A stretch of 64,000 nucleotides of DNA from assembly GCF_016918735.1 (NCBI RefSeq), contig NZ_JAFFPR010000022.1, positions 1 through 64,000 of the forward strand. The letters are read 5' to 3'. Origin of the DNA: Leptospira abararensis. Lineage in GTDB: Bacteria; Spirochaetota; Leptospiria; Leptospirales; Leptospiraceae. Shown here piece by piece: positions 57,465-64,000 of this stretch; positions within the stretch are counted from its first letter, which is position 1, and every line of letters starts with the position of its first letter. The notes beneath the pieces are model-generated. The model searched no databases. It saw only the letters and a list, made by a program, of their open reading frames with translations, and had not been told where the DNA came from. A program made the position numbers and the translations under genes.

Positions 57465-58673
57465 TTAACTCTCCCGTAATTCCTTGTATTGGAGAAAAGA
57501 AAAAAGAGCAAAACAGAGAAATACCCCACCCAAAATTCCAAAGGTGAGCTGCATACCAATGGTGTCAGCAAGCAGGGCAGAAAAAAATCCAGACACTGCG
57601 GGTGTGAATTGGAAACAAACTGTATAAAGGGAAAGGATTCTTCCTCGGATTCCATCTTCGGCCCGTTTTTGTAAAATGGCGGGAAGTAGACTCGAAACCA
57701 CGCCCCCCGAAACTCCAAAACAAAACAAAAAGAAAGAGGTAGCAGAGGCTTTTCCAAAAGGAACAAAACCCAAAAAGAAAATAGAGGAGAGGGTAAACAC
57801 AATCAGTAAAACAAGGCCCTTTCTTTCCAGGTGGTGGAAAAGGATGGTAAGAACCCCTCCGAGAAATAACCCCGGCCCTAAAAACACAAGGACGGTCCCC
57901 CGAGCCAGTTCCCCAAGTCCTAACTCATTGCGAACATACTTAGGAAGAATGACTTGGATGGGACCAAGAGCAAGCATACTAAGAACTGCCATGTACATCA
58001 CTTGCCTGGAAACCGAATCTACTTTTAGGAATTCCAAAACTGTTTTGAGATTTGCAGATAAAGAAGGAATCTTGTCAAGTTTTGACCCTTTCGGATCAAT
58101 ATTTACATTCTGACTTTTACCATCATATCGTAACAAAGTAAAGGCGATCATTGAAAGTAAATGAAAGGATGCCAAAACCAAAAACAATTTGGGGTAGTCA
58201 TTTCCTTCCCGAAACCAACCCACAGCGAGTGGGCTCATTCCAAAAGCAAAGATGAGAAGTAAATTTCCGGCTATGGTATGAAAGACCAAGCGGTGCGACT
58301 CCATCACCTCTCGTAAAATCGCCATTCGTCCCGGAAGGACTGTCGTCATTCCAATCCCATTCACAAATGCCAAAGGCAATAAAAATAGTGGATGGTTATG
58401 AAAAAACTCGGTGCATGCACCTAACAGAAAAGAGGAGATAAATAGGAAAAATTGAAAACTCACCACCACCCATTTTTTGGAGTAGTGATCGAGCAAGTAA
58501 CCCGTGTATAAGAAAAAAATAGGAAAGGGCAAAAATAGAAAAAAGAAAACGATCCCTGAGAATCCTTTCACAGCATCTAGGGTTTGGCAAAAAATTACAA
58601 TCGAATACAAAAAACAACTACTGGCAAAGGTACCAATTGCGAAGGCAAAATAAAATACGAGTTGGTTCAACAA
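57465..58673 (-). CDS. MFS transporter
   Basis: The 402-residue protein has about twelve transmembrane segments and the pattern of the major facilitator superfamily; a loop with YLLDHYSKKWVVV follows the second helix, as in motif A. The substrate is unknown. Drug efflux or nutrient export are equally possible. It lies between alaS and the ribosomal protein operon, on the same strand, behind the rpsI terminator. Confidence 0.82.
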   Translation of the reverse strand: MLNQLVFYFAFAIGTFASSCFLYSIVIFCQTLDAVKGFSGIVFFFLFLPFPIFFLYTGYLLDHYSKKWVVVSFQFFLFISSFLLGACTEFFHNHPLFLLPLAFVNGIGMTTVLPGRMAILREVMESHRLVFHTIAGNLLLIFAFGMSPLAVGWFREGNDYPKLFLVLASFHLLSMIAFTLLRYDGKSQNVNIDPKGSKLDKIPSLSANLKTVLEFLKVDSVSRQVMYMAVLSMLALGPIQVILPKYVRNELGLGELARGTVLVFLGPGLFLGGVLTILFHHLERKGLVLLIVFTLSSIFFLGFVPFGKASATSFFLFCFGVSGGVVSSLLPAILQKRAEDGIRGRILSLYTVCFQFTPAVSGFFSALLADTIGMQLTFGILGGVFLCFALFSFLQYKELRES

Positions 58674-58692
58674 AGGGTACCTACCTAAAAAA

Positions 58693-58723
58693 AAAGCCTC
58701 CCGTAGGAGGCTTTGGTTCGGAA
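58693..58723 (-). terminator. Terminator after rpsI
   Basis: AAAGCCTCC (58693-58701) pairs with GGAGGCTTT (58706-58714) around a four-base loop. Read on the minus strand it is followed by a run of T, so it ends the rplM-rpsI transcript before the MFS gene. Confidence 0.88.
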
Positions 58724-58741
58724 AAAAAAGAGGATTTCCGA

Positions 58742-59137
58742 TTAACGTTTTGAGAACTGAGTTCCTCGACGAGCTTTGTGTAGACCGTATTTTTTACGTT
58801 CCACCATACGACTATCGCGAGTAAGAAAACCTTCTTTTTTCAAAGCTGGTTTGAAAGCCTCATTAAAAGCTACGAGTGCCCGAGCTACAGCATGTCGGAT
58901 CGCTCCTACTTGGCCTACCACTCCACCACCAGATACATTCAGAGCAATGTCGTATTTATCACGAGCTTCTAAAATGAACAGAGGCTCGAGAGCACGGCGA
59001 ACCAAATGATCTCCATTTTTGATGTAATCATTTACTTCTTTGTGATTTACTGTGATTTTACCAGTTCCAGATGCGATTTTCGCACGTGCAACGGATGTTT
59101 TGCGTCGGCCAACTGCCCAAACTGCTTTTTGCGCCAT
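58742..59137 (-). CDS. rpsI: 30S ribosomal protein S9
   Basis: The 131-residue S9 has [14 protein letters not shown] at the N-terminus, the central [19 protein letters not shown] and the basic C-terminal [17 protein letters not shown] that reaches the P-site. It starts one base after the rplM stop, the usual rplM-rpsI operon. Confidence 0.97.
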   Translation of the reverse strand: MAQKAVWAVGRRKTSVARAKIASGTGKITVNHKEVNDYIKNGDHLVRRALEPLFILEARDKYDIALNVSGGGVVGQVGAIRHAVARALVAFNEAFKPALKKEGFLTRDSRMVERKKYGLHKARRGTQFSKR

Positions 59138-59138
59138 A

Positions 59139-59591
59139 TTATTTCAACTCCAGTTTTAGGGGCTTTTGAGCTCCTAGGTTGTGGTCATTGCCAGCGAACA
59201 CGCGGCAATTTCTCAGCATTTGATCACCTAACTTAGATTTAGGTAACATTCCTTTCACTGCTTCCATGATCACTCTTTCCGGATTTTCTTGAATGAGTTT
59301 ATGGAATGCAATGGCAGTCATACCACCTGGGTAACGTGAGTGATGATAGTAAATTTTTTGTTCTCTTTTGCGGCCAGTGACTGCCACTTTAGAAGCATTA
59401 ACGATAATGATATTATCTCCACAATCCTGGTTAGGAGTGAAGGTAGATTTGTGTTTTCCGCGAAGTCGGGAAGCTACTTGACTTGCCAATCTTCCGAGAG
59501 TCTTATCAGTTGCGTCCACAACAAACCACTGTTTTTGTACGGCTTCTTTTGCGATAGAAGGGGTCTTGTGGGCTTTAGACAATAGTTCCAT
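59139..59591 (-). CDS. rplM: 50S ribosomal protein L13
   Basis: The 150-residue L13 has [24 protein letters not shown], the signature [17 protein letters not shown] and YHHSRYPGG near its middle. The ATG at 59591 is preferred: the product then begins [12 protein letters not shown], as known L13 proteins of about 140-150 residues do. An upstream in-frame GTG at 59636 would add 15 residues foreign to the family and overlaps a TTGACC that may be part of the promoter. Confidence 0.94.
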   Translation of the reverse strand: MELLSKAHKTPSIAKEAVQKQWFVVDATDKTLGRLASQVASRLRGKHKSTFTPNQDCGDNIIIVNASKVAVTGRKREQKIYYHHSRYPGGMTAIAFHKLIQENPERVIMEAVKGMLPKSKLGDQMLRNCRVFAGNDHNLGAQKPLKLELK

Positions 59592-59668
59592 AAGTACGAG
59601 ATTTTCCTCTTTTATGTCAGGATTTTCGGTTTTCACACCGGGTCAAACAAATTTATTGGATGTAAGCC

Positions 59669-60577
59669 TTGAAAGAATCCGAAATTATACGAACCTTGTT
59701 TGGAACCACTCCTCCCCCTGAGGATGATTGTTATTTTTTGGCCCCGAACCGACTCGTGACAACGGATTCCCTTTCGGAAGGCACCCATTTCCTTCATGAG
59801 TGGTCTTCTGCCCCCATTTTAGCAAGAAAACTTGTCGAAGTCAATGTCTCCGACATCACAGCCTCTGGTGGGAGACCGAAAGAATGTTTTCTAAATCTGG
59901 GACTATCTCCCCTCTCCCGTAAAAAGGAATGGATTCGCGCCTTTTCCAAAGAACTTCGTAAATCTTTAGACCAATATGGAATGAAACTAGCCGGGGGCGA
60001 CACCTTTTCTGCTTCCAAAACCCAGCTCACACTCACGGTTGTGGGCACAGTGGAAAAACCCTGGCTTCGTTCTGGAGGAAAACCGGGAGACTATCTTTAT
60101 ATCACGGGATCTCTCGGTAAAAGCCAACTCGGCTTTCAGGCTTTGAAAAAAAAATCCAAGGGCAAACAATACCAAGAGGCAATCGCCCAGCACCTATCTC
60201 CTAAATCTCGTTATATGATACTTAATTCTCTCCAAAAATTCCAGGTTCATGCCTGTATGGACATTACTGACGGTCTCATCCAAGATGCGGAACGCTTGGC
60301 GATAACCTCGAGGGGAAAACTAAAAATCCAAGTGGAATCGGTTCCATTGGATCCTTTGGCCCTGAAGGAACTTGGCCTGGATTTATGTTTGGGTTCAGGG
60401 GAAGAATTGGAACTTTTGTTTTTATCTCCCGAAATTTTGCCGACAGAACTTGCCGGAATTCCTGTGACAATGGTGGGAAAATTAGATAAAGGAAAACCGG
60501 GAGTTCAATTTTTGAAGACGGGAAAACGTTATATCCCCCAATCGATTGGTTATCTTCACTTCACAGAAGAAGAATAA
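59669..60577 (+). CDS. thiL: Thiamine-monophosphate kinase
   Basis: ThiL phosphorylates thiamine phosphate to the active diphosphate. The 302-residue protein begins MKESEIIRTLFG, the family opening, and has LVTTDSLSEGTHFLHEW with metal-binding Asp, the glycine-rich AGGDTFSASKTQLTLTVVG, and CMDITDGLIQDAERL. The start is TTG at 59669. It is divergent from rplM with 32 to 77 bases between starts. Its 3' end overlaps the convergent receiver gene by 22 bases. No other thiamine genes are near. Confidence 0.93.
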   Translation: MKESEIIRTLFGTTPPPEDDCYFLAPNRLVTTDSLSEGTHFLHEWSSAPILARKLVEVNVSDITASGGRPKECFLNLGLSPLSRKKEWIRAFSKELRKSLDQYGMKLAGGDTFSASKTQLTLTVVGTVEKPWLRSGGKPGDYLYITGSLGKSQLGFQALKKKSKGKQYQEAIAQHLSPKSRYMILNSLQKFQVHACMDITDGLIQDAERLAITSRGKLKIQVESVPLDPLALKELGLDLCLGSGEELELLFLSPEILPTELAGIPVTMVGKLDKGKPGVQFLKTGKRYIPQSIGYLHFTEEE

Positions 60578-61830
60578 GGTAAAAAAATCCTAAACTCAAT
60601 CTTAGGCTCTTTGGCGCTATTCATATGATCAAAAATGTTAAAGGCGGAAATGGTCCCACCGAATTTTTGTATCGTTTGCCGAACAAAGCTCAGTCCAATC
60701 CCGAAGTCTAGAGAGCCATGTTTTTCATAAATGTTTTTATGTAGTCGAAAAAAAGGTTCAAATATTAGCTCTAAATACTCATTCGGAATTCCGTCTCTCA
60801 TCTGAAAGTCTTCACTCAGTGAATTCACGATGGAAATTACAAAGCCATCTTTATTGGATTGGAACAAAGAGTAGATTTTACTAGAAGTTGCAGAGAACCT
60901 CATTGCATTTAACAATAATTCATAAAAAACATTATGAAAATACTTTTGGTTCCAAACGATGGGATTACTTTCGAAGTTTTTTGAATCAATTTCGCCCATA
61001 ACAAAAGATTGATTTTTGAGTAAAAAAATAGAACTCATTTCAGATTTCACGTTCATTAATTCTTTTAAAACTTGGACAGGTGTTGTTGGTTCGGCTGGAA
61101 TTCGATCAAAGATTACCTCTTCAATTTCGGTGAATCGATTTAGTACCTTTTTTGCATAAACTGCATTTTCTTCCAAAAGATCGAGAACTTCGCTATCCAA
61201 AATATAATTCCCATTCTCTGCTTTGGGCATAATTTTTATGATATCAATGATTTGTGTTAGAATTCCAAACCCTGCACCTTGCGCCAAACTTGTTCTAAGT
61301 CCATAAAACAAGTTTTTGTGCATATCTTGCGTATTGAATTCACCTTTTTTCAGGCTATGGTTCTTATAACTATACCAATCTAATAGTTTCTCAAGAGAAA
61401 TGATTTTCTGTTTTTCATATTCCGAATATTGATATTCTTTTTCTTTATTAGAAAGTTGGTATTTGATTCGAGAGAGAAGTTCAGCAGGGATGACTGGCTT
61501 GATGATATATTCTTGGACGTGTTCTTTCATTACCTTAATGATCGATTTTGGATCTTCTGTTGAAGTGATTACGATGATAGGAATGGACTTGTTTATCTTT
61601 CGGACCTCCCTAACAAATTCCAAACCATTACCATCAGGTAATTGTAAATCTGTCAAAATCACACTTTCTGATAAAAAAGGATTGGCTTCGATATACTCCA
61701 AAGCCGTTTTTATTTCTGCAAAACTAGTTACTTCCATTCCCTGCTTTTGAAGTAATCCGCTATAGAGAAGCGAAATGGTAGGATCGTCTTCAAGAAGTAA
61801 TACTTTTGTTAGAGTTTGGAGTTTTTCCAT
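60556..61830 (-). CDS. Receiver domain fused to histidine kinase-like ATPase
   Basis: The 424-residue cytoplasmic protein has a receiver domain (about 8-125) with phospho-acceptor Asp61 in LTDLQLPDGNG and Lys111 in IIKPV, then a helical segment and a C-terminal HATPase domain (about 290-420) with N-box Asn308 in LLLNAM and FGIGLSFV. The helical part has FYGLRTSLAQG (175-185) where kinases have SHELRTPL, so Tyr176 stands where the phospho-acceptor His would be. It may bind ATP or other proteins without autophosphorylating, or use another His (171). Partners are unknown. Confidence 0.82.
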   Translation of the reverse strand: MEKLQTLTKVLLLEDDPTISLLYSGLLQKQGMEVTSFAEIKTALEYIEANPFLSESVILTDLQLPDGNGLEFVREVRKINKSIPIIVITSTEDPKSIIKVMKEHVQEYIIKPVIPAELLSRIKYQLSNKEKEYQYSEYEKQKIISLEKLLDWYSYKNHSLKKGEFNTQDMHKNLFYGLRTSLAQGAGFGILTQIIDIIKIMPKAENGNYILDSEVLDLLEENAVYAKKVLNRFTEIEEVIFDRIPAEPTTPVQVLKELMNVKSEMSSIFLLKNQSFVMGEIDSKNFESNPIVWNQKYFHNVFYELLLNAMRFSATSSKIYSLFQSNKDGFVISIVNSLSEDFQMRDGIPNEYLELIFEPFFRLHKNIYEKHGSLDFGIGLSFVRQTIQKFGGTISAFNIFDHMNSAKEPKIEFRIFLPYSSSVK

Positions 61831-61856
61831 CGGTACATCCGACGAAAGAATAGATT

Positions 61857-61886
61857 AAAAGGTAAGGATTTCTCTCCTTACCTTTT
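61857..61886. terminator. Strong hairpin after pcnB
   Basis: AAAAGGTAAGGA and TCCTTACCTTTT form a perfect 12-bp stem around a six-base loop. It lies between the stop of pcnB and the start of the receiver gene, on the minus strand, so it most likely ends the pcnB transcript. A T-rich end follows on either strand. Confidence 0.75.
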
Positions 61887-61896
61887 AATTAGTTAG

Positions 61897-63387
61897 CTAG
61901 TTATCTTCTGATTCAGAATCAGAATTCAGTGGTTCCGCATTGGAGCGAGGTTGGTCCGTTTTGTCTACTTGGTTGCCTTCTTGAACCGAGTTCTGATTTT
62001 GGGAACCACCACCCCTTCTGTCCCTATGTTTCTTTCTAGGTGGGCGCTTTTTGTTTGGTTCTTTTTTACGATTCTGTTGTCCGAACTGATGGCTATCAGG
62101 TTTCGGTCTTTGTCGTAAAGAAATTTCCCAAAAGAAAGCGGTTTGTACTGCCGATTCGTTACCTTCTGAAATCGCAACGATCTTGTAGACCATAAACGCA
62201 TCATAGAAGTAGTCCTTCTTTTTGAAAAAGGAGTTTTGTCTTTCTTTTTCATCATCAGTGACTTGGAAACGTGGTTGGCTAATAAAAATTTTTACCAAAT
62301 TGTCTTGTTCACGTTTAGGAATTCCCATTCGTTCAAAAACAGGCTGGAGACTTTCTTTAATGTTATGCGCTAGGTGGCCACGGTCATTTTCATAAAGATC
62401 TTTGACGATATCATAGAAAATTAACGAATAAAAGATTGCCGGTGTCATCTCTTCTCTTGCGGAGAGGAGTTTGTCTGTGACTGCGAGTCTTTTACCCAGT
62501 GGTGTTTCCATAAAATGTTCACGCCACTCGGGATCAGTTTTCTTTAGTTTATCAGCAGGTTCTTTGAAAAGTACATCAAGCAAATGGTTCTCGGCAAGAC
62601 CTTCGAAAATAATCGAAGTCTTCCAAGTTCTAAACATCTTGTTGTATTCTTCTAAAAGTCTAGCAGTGGACGACTTATCCAGTTCCAAACGGTTCTTTTT
62701 GATTGCCAGTTTGGTTTTTTTCTCGATGTCAAGTCCGAGTAAAACAGAAAACTTAACCGCTCGTAACATACGAACCGGATCTTCTTTGAAGGAAATATCT
62801 GGATCCCCAATGACCCGAACGATTTTCTTTTGAATGTCCTCGAACCCACCAACGTAATCCAAAATGGAATCGTTTTTAGGATCGTAAAACAAGGAGTTGA
62901 TGGTAAAGTCGCGTCTTGCCGCGTCTTCCTTTGCTGTACCGAAGGAATTGTCCCGTTTGATGAGATAATCGTTATCTGCTTTGTGTTTTTCCAAACGATG
63001 TTCCGGTAGTGATCGGAACGTAGATACTTCAATAATTTTACCTTTAAAAATGATATGTACAATTTTAAATCGTTTACCGATGATTCGGCAGTTATTGAAG
63101 ACCCTTTTGATTTGGTTGGGAGTCGCACTTGTGACTATATCAAAGTCTTTTGGGCGTTTGCCCATAAGCAGATCTCGGACCCCTCCACCGACTAAATAGG
63201 CCTTGTAACGAAACTTGTTCAATCGATTGATGATTTTGATGGCATCTTCATCGATATTGGCCCTGCGGATAGAATGGGATTCTCGATAGTATCTCTTTCC
63301 CTCGGGGTACATCAAAAAGGAATCGACAGAGTCGGCTTTCTTTCTGAAAAGAGAAGTGAGAAATTTAAACATATTGGATTCATCCAC
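61897..63387 (-). CDS. pcnB: Poly(A) polymerase / tRNA nucleotidyltransferase family
   Basis: The 496-residue protein belongs to class II nucleotidyltransferases, with [28 protein letters not shown] (acidic metal ligands in DFD), [12 protein letters not shown] and [12 protein letters not shown]. Poly(A) polymerases add A tails to RNA; CCA-adding enzymes share this core. Length, the N-terminal [19 protein letters not shown] segment and a long basic, Gln/Asn-rich tail (about 410-496) favour PcnB. tRNA-Leu here lacks an encoded CCA, so a CCA-adding enzyme must exist somewhere; this could be it. Confidence 0.87.
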   Translation of the reverse strand: MDESNMFKFLTSLFRKKADSVDSFLMYPEGKRYYRESHSIRRANIDEDAIKIINRLNKFRYKAYLVGGGVRDLLMGKRPKDFDIVTSATPNQIKRVFNNCRIIGKRFKIVHIIFKGKIIEVSTFRSLPEHRLEKHKADNDYLIKRDNSFGTAKEDAARRDFTINSLFYDPKNDSILDYVGGFEDIQKKIVRVIGDPDISFKEDPVRMLRAVKFSVLLGLDIEKKTKLAIKKNRLELDKSSTARLLEEYNKMFRTWKTSIIFEGLAENHLLDVLFKEPADKLKKTDPEWREHFMETPLGKRLAVTDKLLSAREEMTPAIFYSLIFYDIVKDLYENDRGHLAHNIKESLQPVFERMGIPKREQDNLVKIFISQPRFQVTDDEKERQNSFFKKKDYFYDAFMVYKIVAISEGNESAVQTAFFWEISLRQRPKPDSHQFGQQNRKKEPNKKRPPRKKHRDRRGGGSQNQNSVQEGNQVDKTDQPRSNAEPLNSDSESEDN

Positions 63388-63439
63388 TTTCCCCTGAAAA
63401 ATGGCATGGGCAAGGAAAAAATTGGCGGAATAACGAACA

Positions 63440-64000
63440 TTGGCAGAAACTTACGTCACAACCGCCTACGAAAGGCTCCAAATTGCACACTTACGTTGGC
63501 GAAAGCGCGCCCAGAAGTGGATTTCCCGCAGTCGGGAGAAAGTGAGCTTTGTCCTCATCCCCAATGACGAAAAACCTTTGGCTCAAATTGAAATTTCTGT
63601 CGGGATGCTTGGGTTTTTATTCGGACTTTCTCTCTCACTTGTCCTACTTTCCTTTGGGCTTCTCCTTTACTTTTCCTTTATTTTTGACCGCAATCTTTCC
63701 TTAGAGAAAAAAACAGAAACCCAACTTGTCTCCTTTTTGTTCTACGACCTACTCTCCCAGGATTTAAGAGACTCCGTAGAGGAATTGGAGTCCACTGCTG
63801 AATCTTTAAACCTTCTTGCTTGGGAAGAAATTCCGGAAAAAGAGATGATCACCCAAGATTATTTACTGAAAGAAGAATTTCGCAAAGATGCAAGTGAACT
63901 TGATTCTAATCTGTTGTTATTCCAACAAGTGGTTACCACCTACACTCAGTTTGGTGTTAGGCTAGGAAATCTTGTTCCCAATTTTCAAAATGCTATTGAT
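63440..64000 (+). CDS. Membrane protein, N-terminal part (cut by window end)
   Basis: A frame that opens at a TTG at 63440 (GGCGGA lies about ten bases upstream, and a stop at 63431-63433 precedes it) runs unbroken through the last base, giving 187 residues. It has a basic start with [18 protein letters not shown], then [17 protein letters not shown], one transmembrane helix (about 53-78) and a helical, Glu/Leu-rich periplasmic segment. This layout is seen in membrane-anchored M23 peptidases of spirochaetes, where the peptidase domain follows, but that domain lies outside the window. Confidence 0.7.
   Translation, partial: MAETYVTTAYERLQIAHLRWRKRAQKWISRSREKVSFVLIPNDEKPLAQIEISVGMLGFLFGLSLSLVLLSFGLLLYFSFIFDRNLSLEKKTETQLVSFLFYDLLSQDLRDSVEELESTAESLNLLAWEEIPEKEMITQDYLLKEEFRKDASELDSNLLLFQQVVTTYTQFGVRLGNLVPNFQNAID

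Noticed and set aside
1..64000. CRISPR array, prophage, insertion sequence or origin of replication
   Set aside because: No direct repeat array, transposase, integrase, phage gene or dnaA-box cluster was seen.

Overview
The window looks like a stretch of core chromosome from a spirochaete of the genus Leptospira, probably a saprophytic-type species. This is inferred from several things together: a short SMC, a small Cys-rich exported protein, a bactofilin beside an LysM/M23 peptidase, a DUF115/Maf-type glycosyltransferase, many lipoproteins with a relaxed lipobox, frequent TTG/GTG starts, and moderate-to-low GC. No database search was possible, so species is not claimed. There is no rRNA, CRISPR array, insertion sequence or recognisable prophage. 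Two tRNA genes are present.

Layout. 1-1726 is AT-rich and gene-poor: a truncated AraC-type regulator, a small lipoprotein and about 800 bp of non-coding DNA with a 27-bp direct repeat and stem-loops, bounded by tRNA-Leu(TAG). 1927-4034 holds two tandem cyclic-nucleotide-binding proteins and a membrane protein with two PilZ domains, joined by a possible 26-residue ORF. 4017-6027 is ispD and lysA on the minus strand. 6052-12427 runs on the plus strand: zinc-dependent phospholipase C-like protein, class A penicillin-binding protein, bactofilin, LysM/M23 peptidase, lipoprotein hydrolase; the middle three look like a cell-shape module. 12428-14004 is a transglutaminase-like gene apparently split by a frameshift. 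14054-22574 has an AraC regulator, an Mpo1-like protein, malQ and a class I aldolase, a histidine kinase/response regulator pair, an exported helical protein and a PAS-GAF-SpoIIE phosphatase. 22575-24980 has glnA behind what look like tandem sigma-70 and sigma-54 promoters, tRNA-Met and the Cys-rich protein.

24981-35856 contains smc, the Maf-like protein and a minus-strand run of a large AAA-AAA-vWA protein, smpB, der, plsY and an unknown gene. 35917-40341 has an aminotransferase, prepilin peptidase, pdxH, ribBA and a STAS protein. 40338-54057 is a long, tightly packed minus-strand run: ftsK, LolA-like, RodZ-like, rimO, pgsA, trpD, yajC, an unknown exported protein, secD, secF, ribD and ribE, joining envelope biogenesis, protein export and riboflavin synthesis. 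54135-63387 has a YajQ protein, alaS, an MFS transporter, rplM-rpsI, thiL, a receiver/ATPase fusion and pcnB. The last gene, a membrane protein from 63440, runs off the window.

The items most worth a second look are the midasin-like AAA-AAA-vWA protein (32818-35835), the SMC without a visible hinge, glutamine synthetase with Phe at the adenylylation position behind a sigma-54/NtrC-like control region, the receiver protein whose kinase-like half lacks the phospho-accepting His, the split transglutaminase gene, and the second-messenger receptor cluster at 1927-4034.
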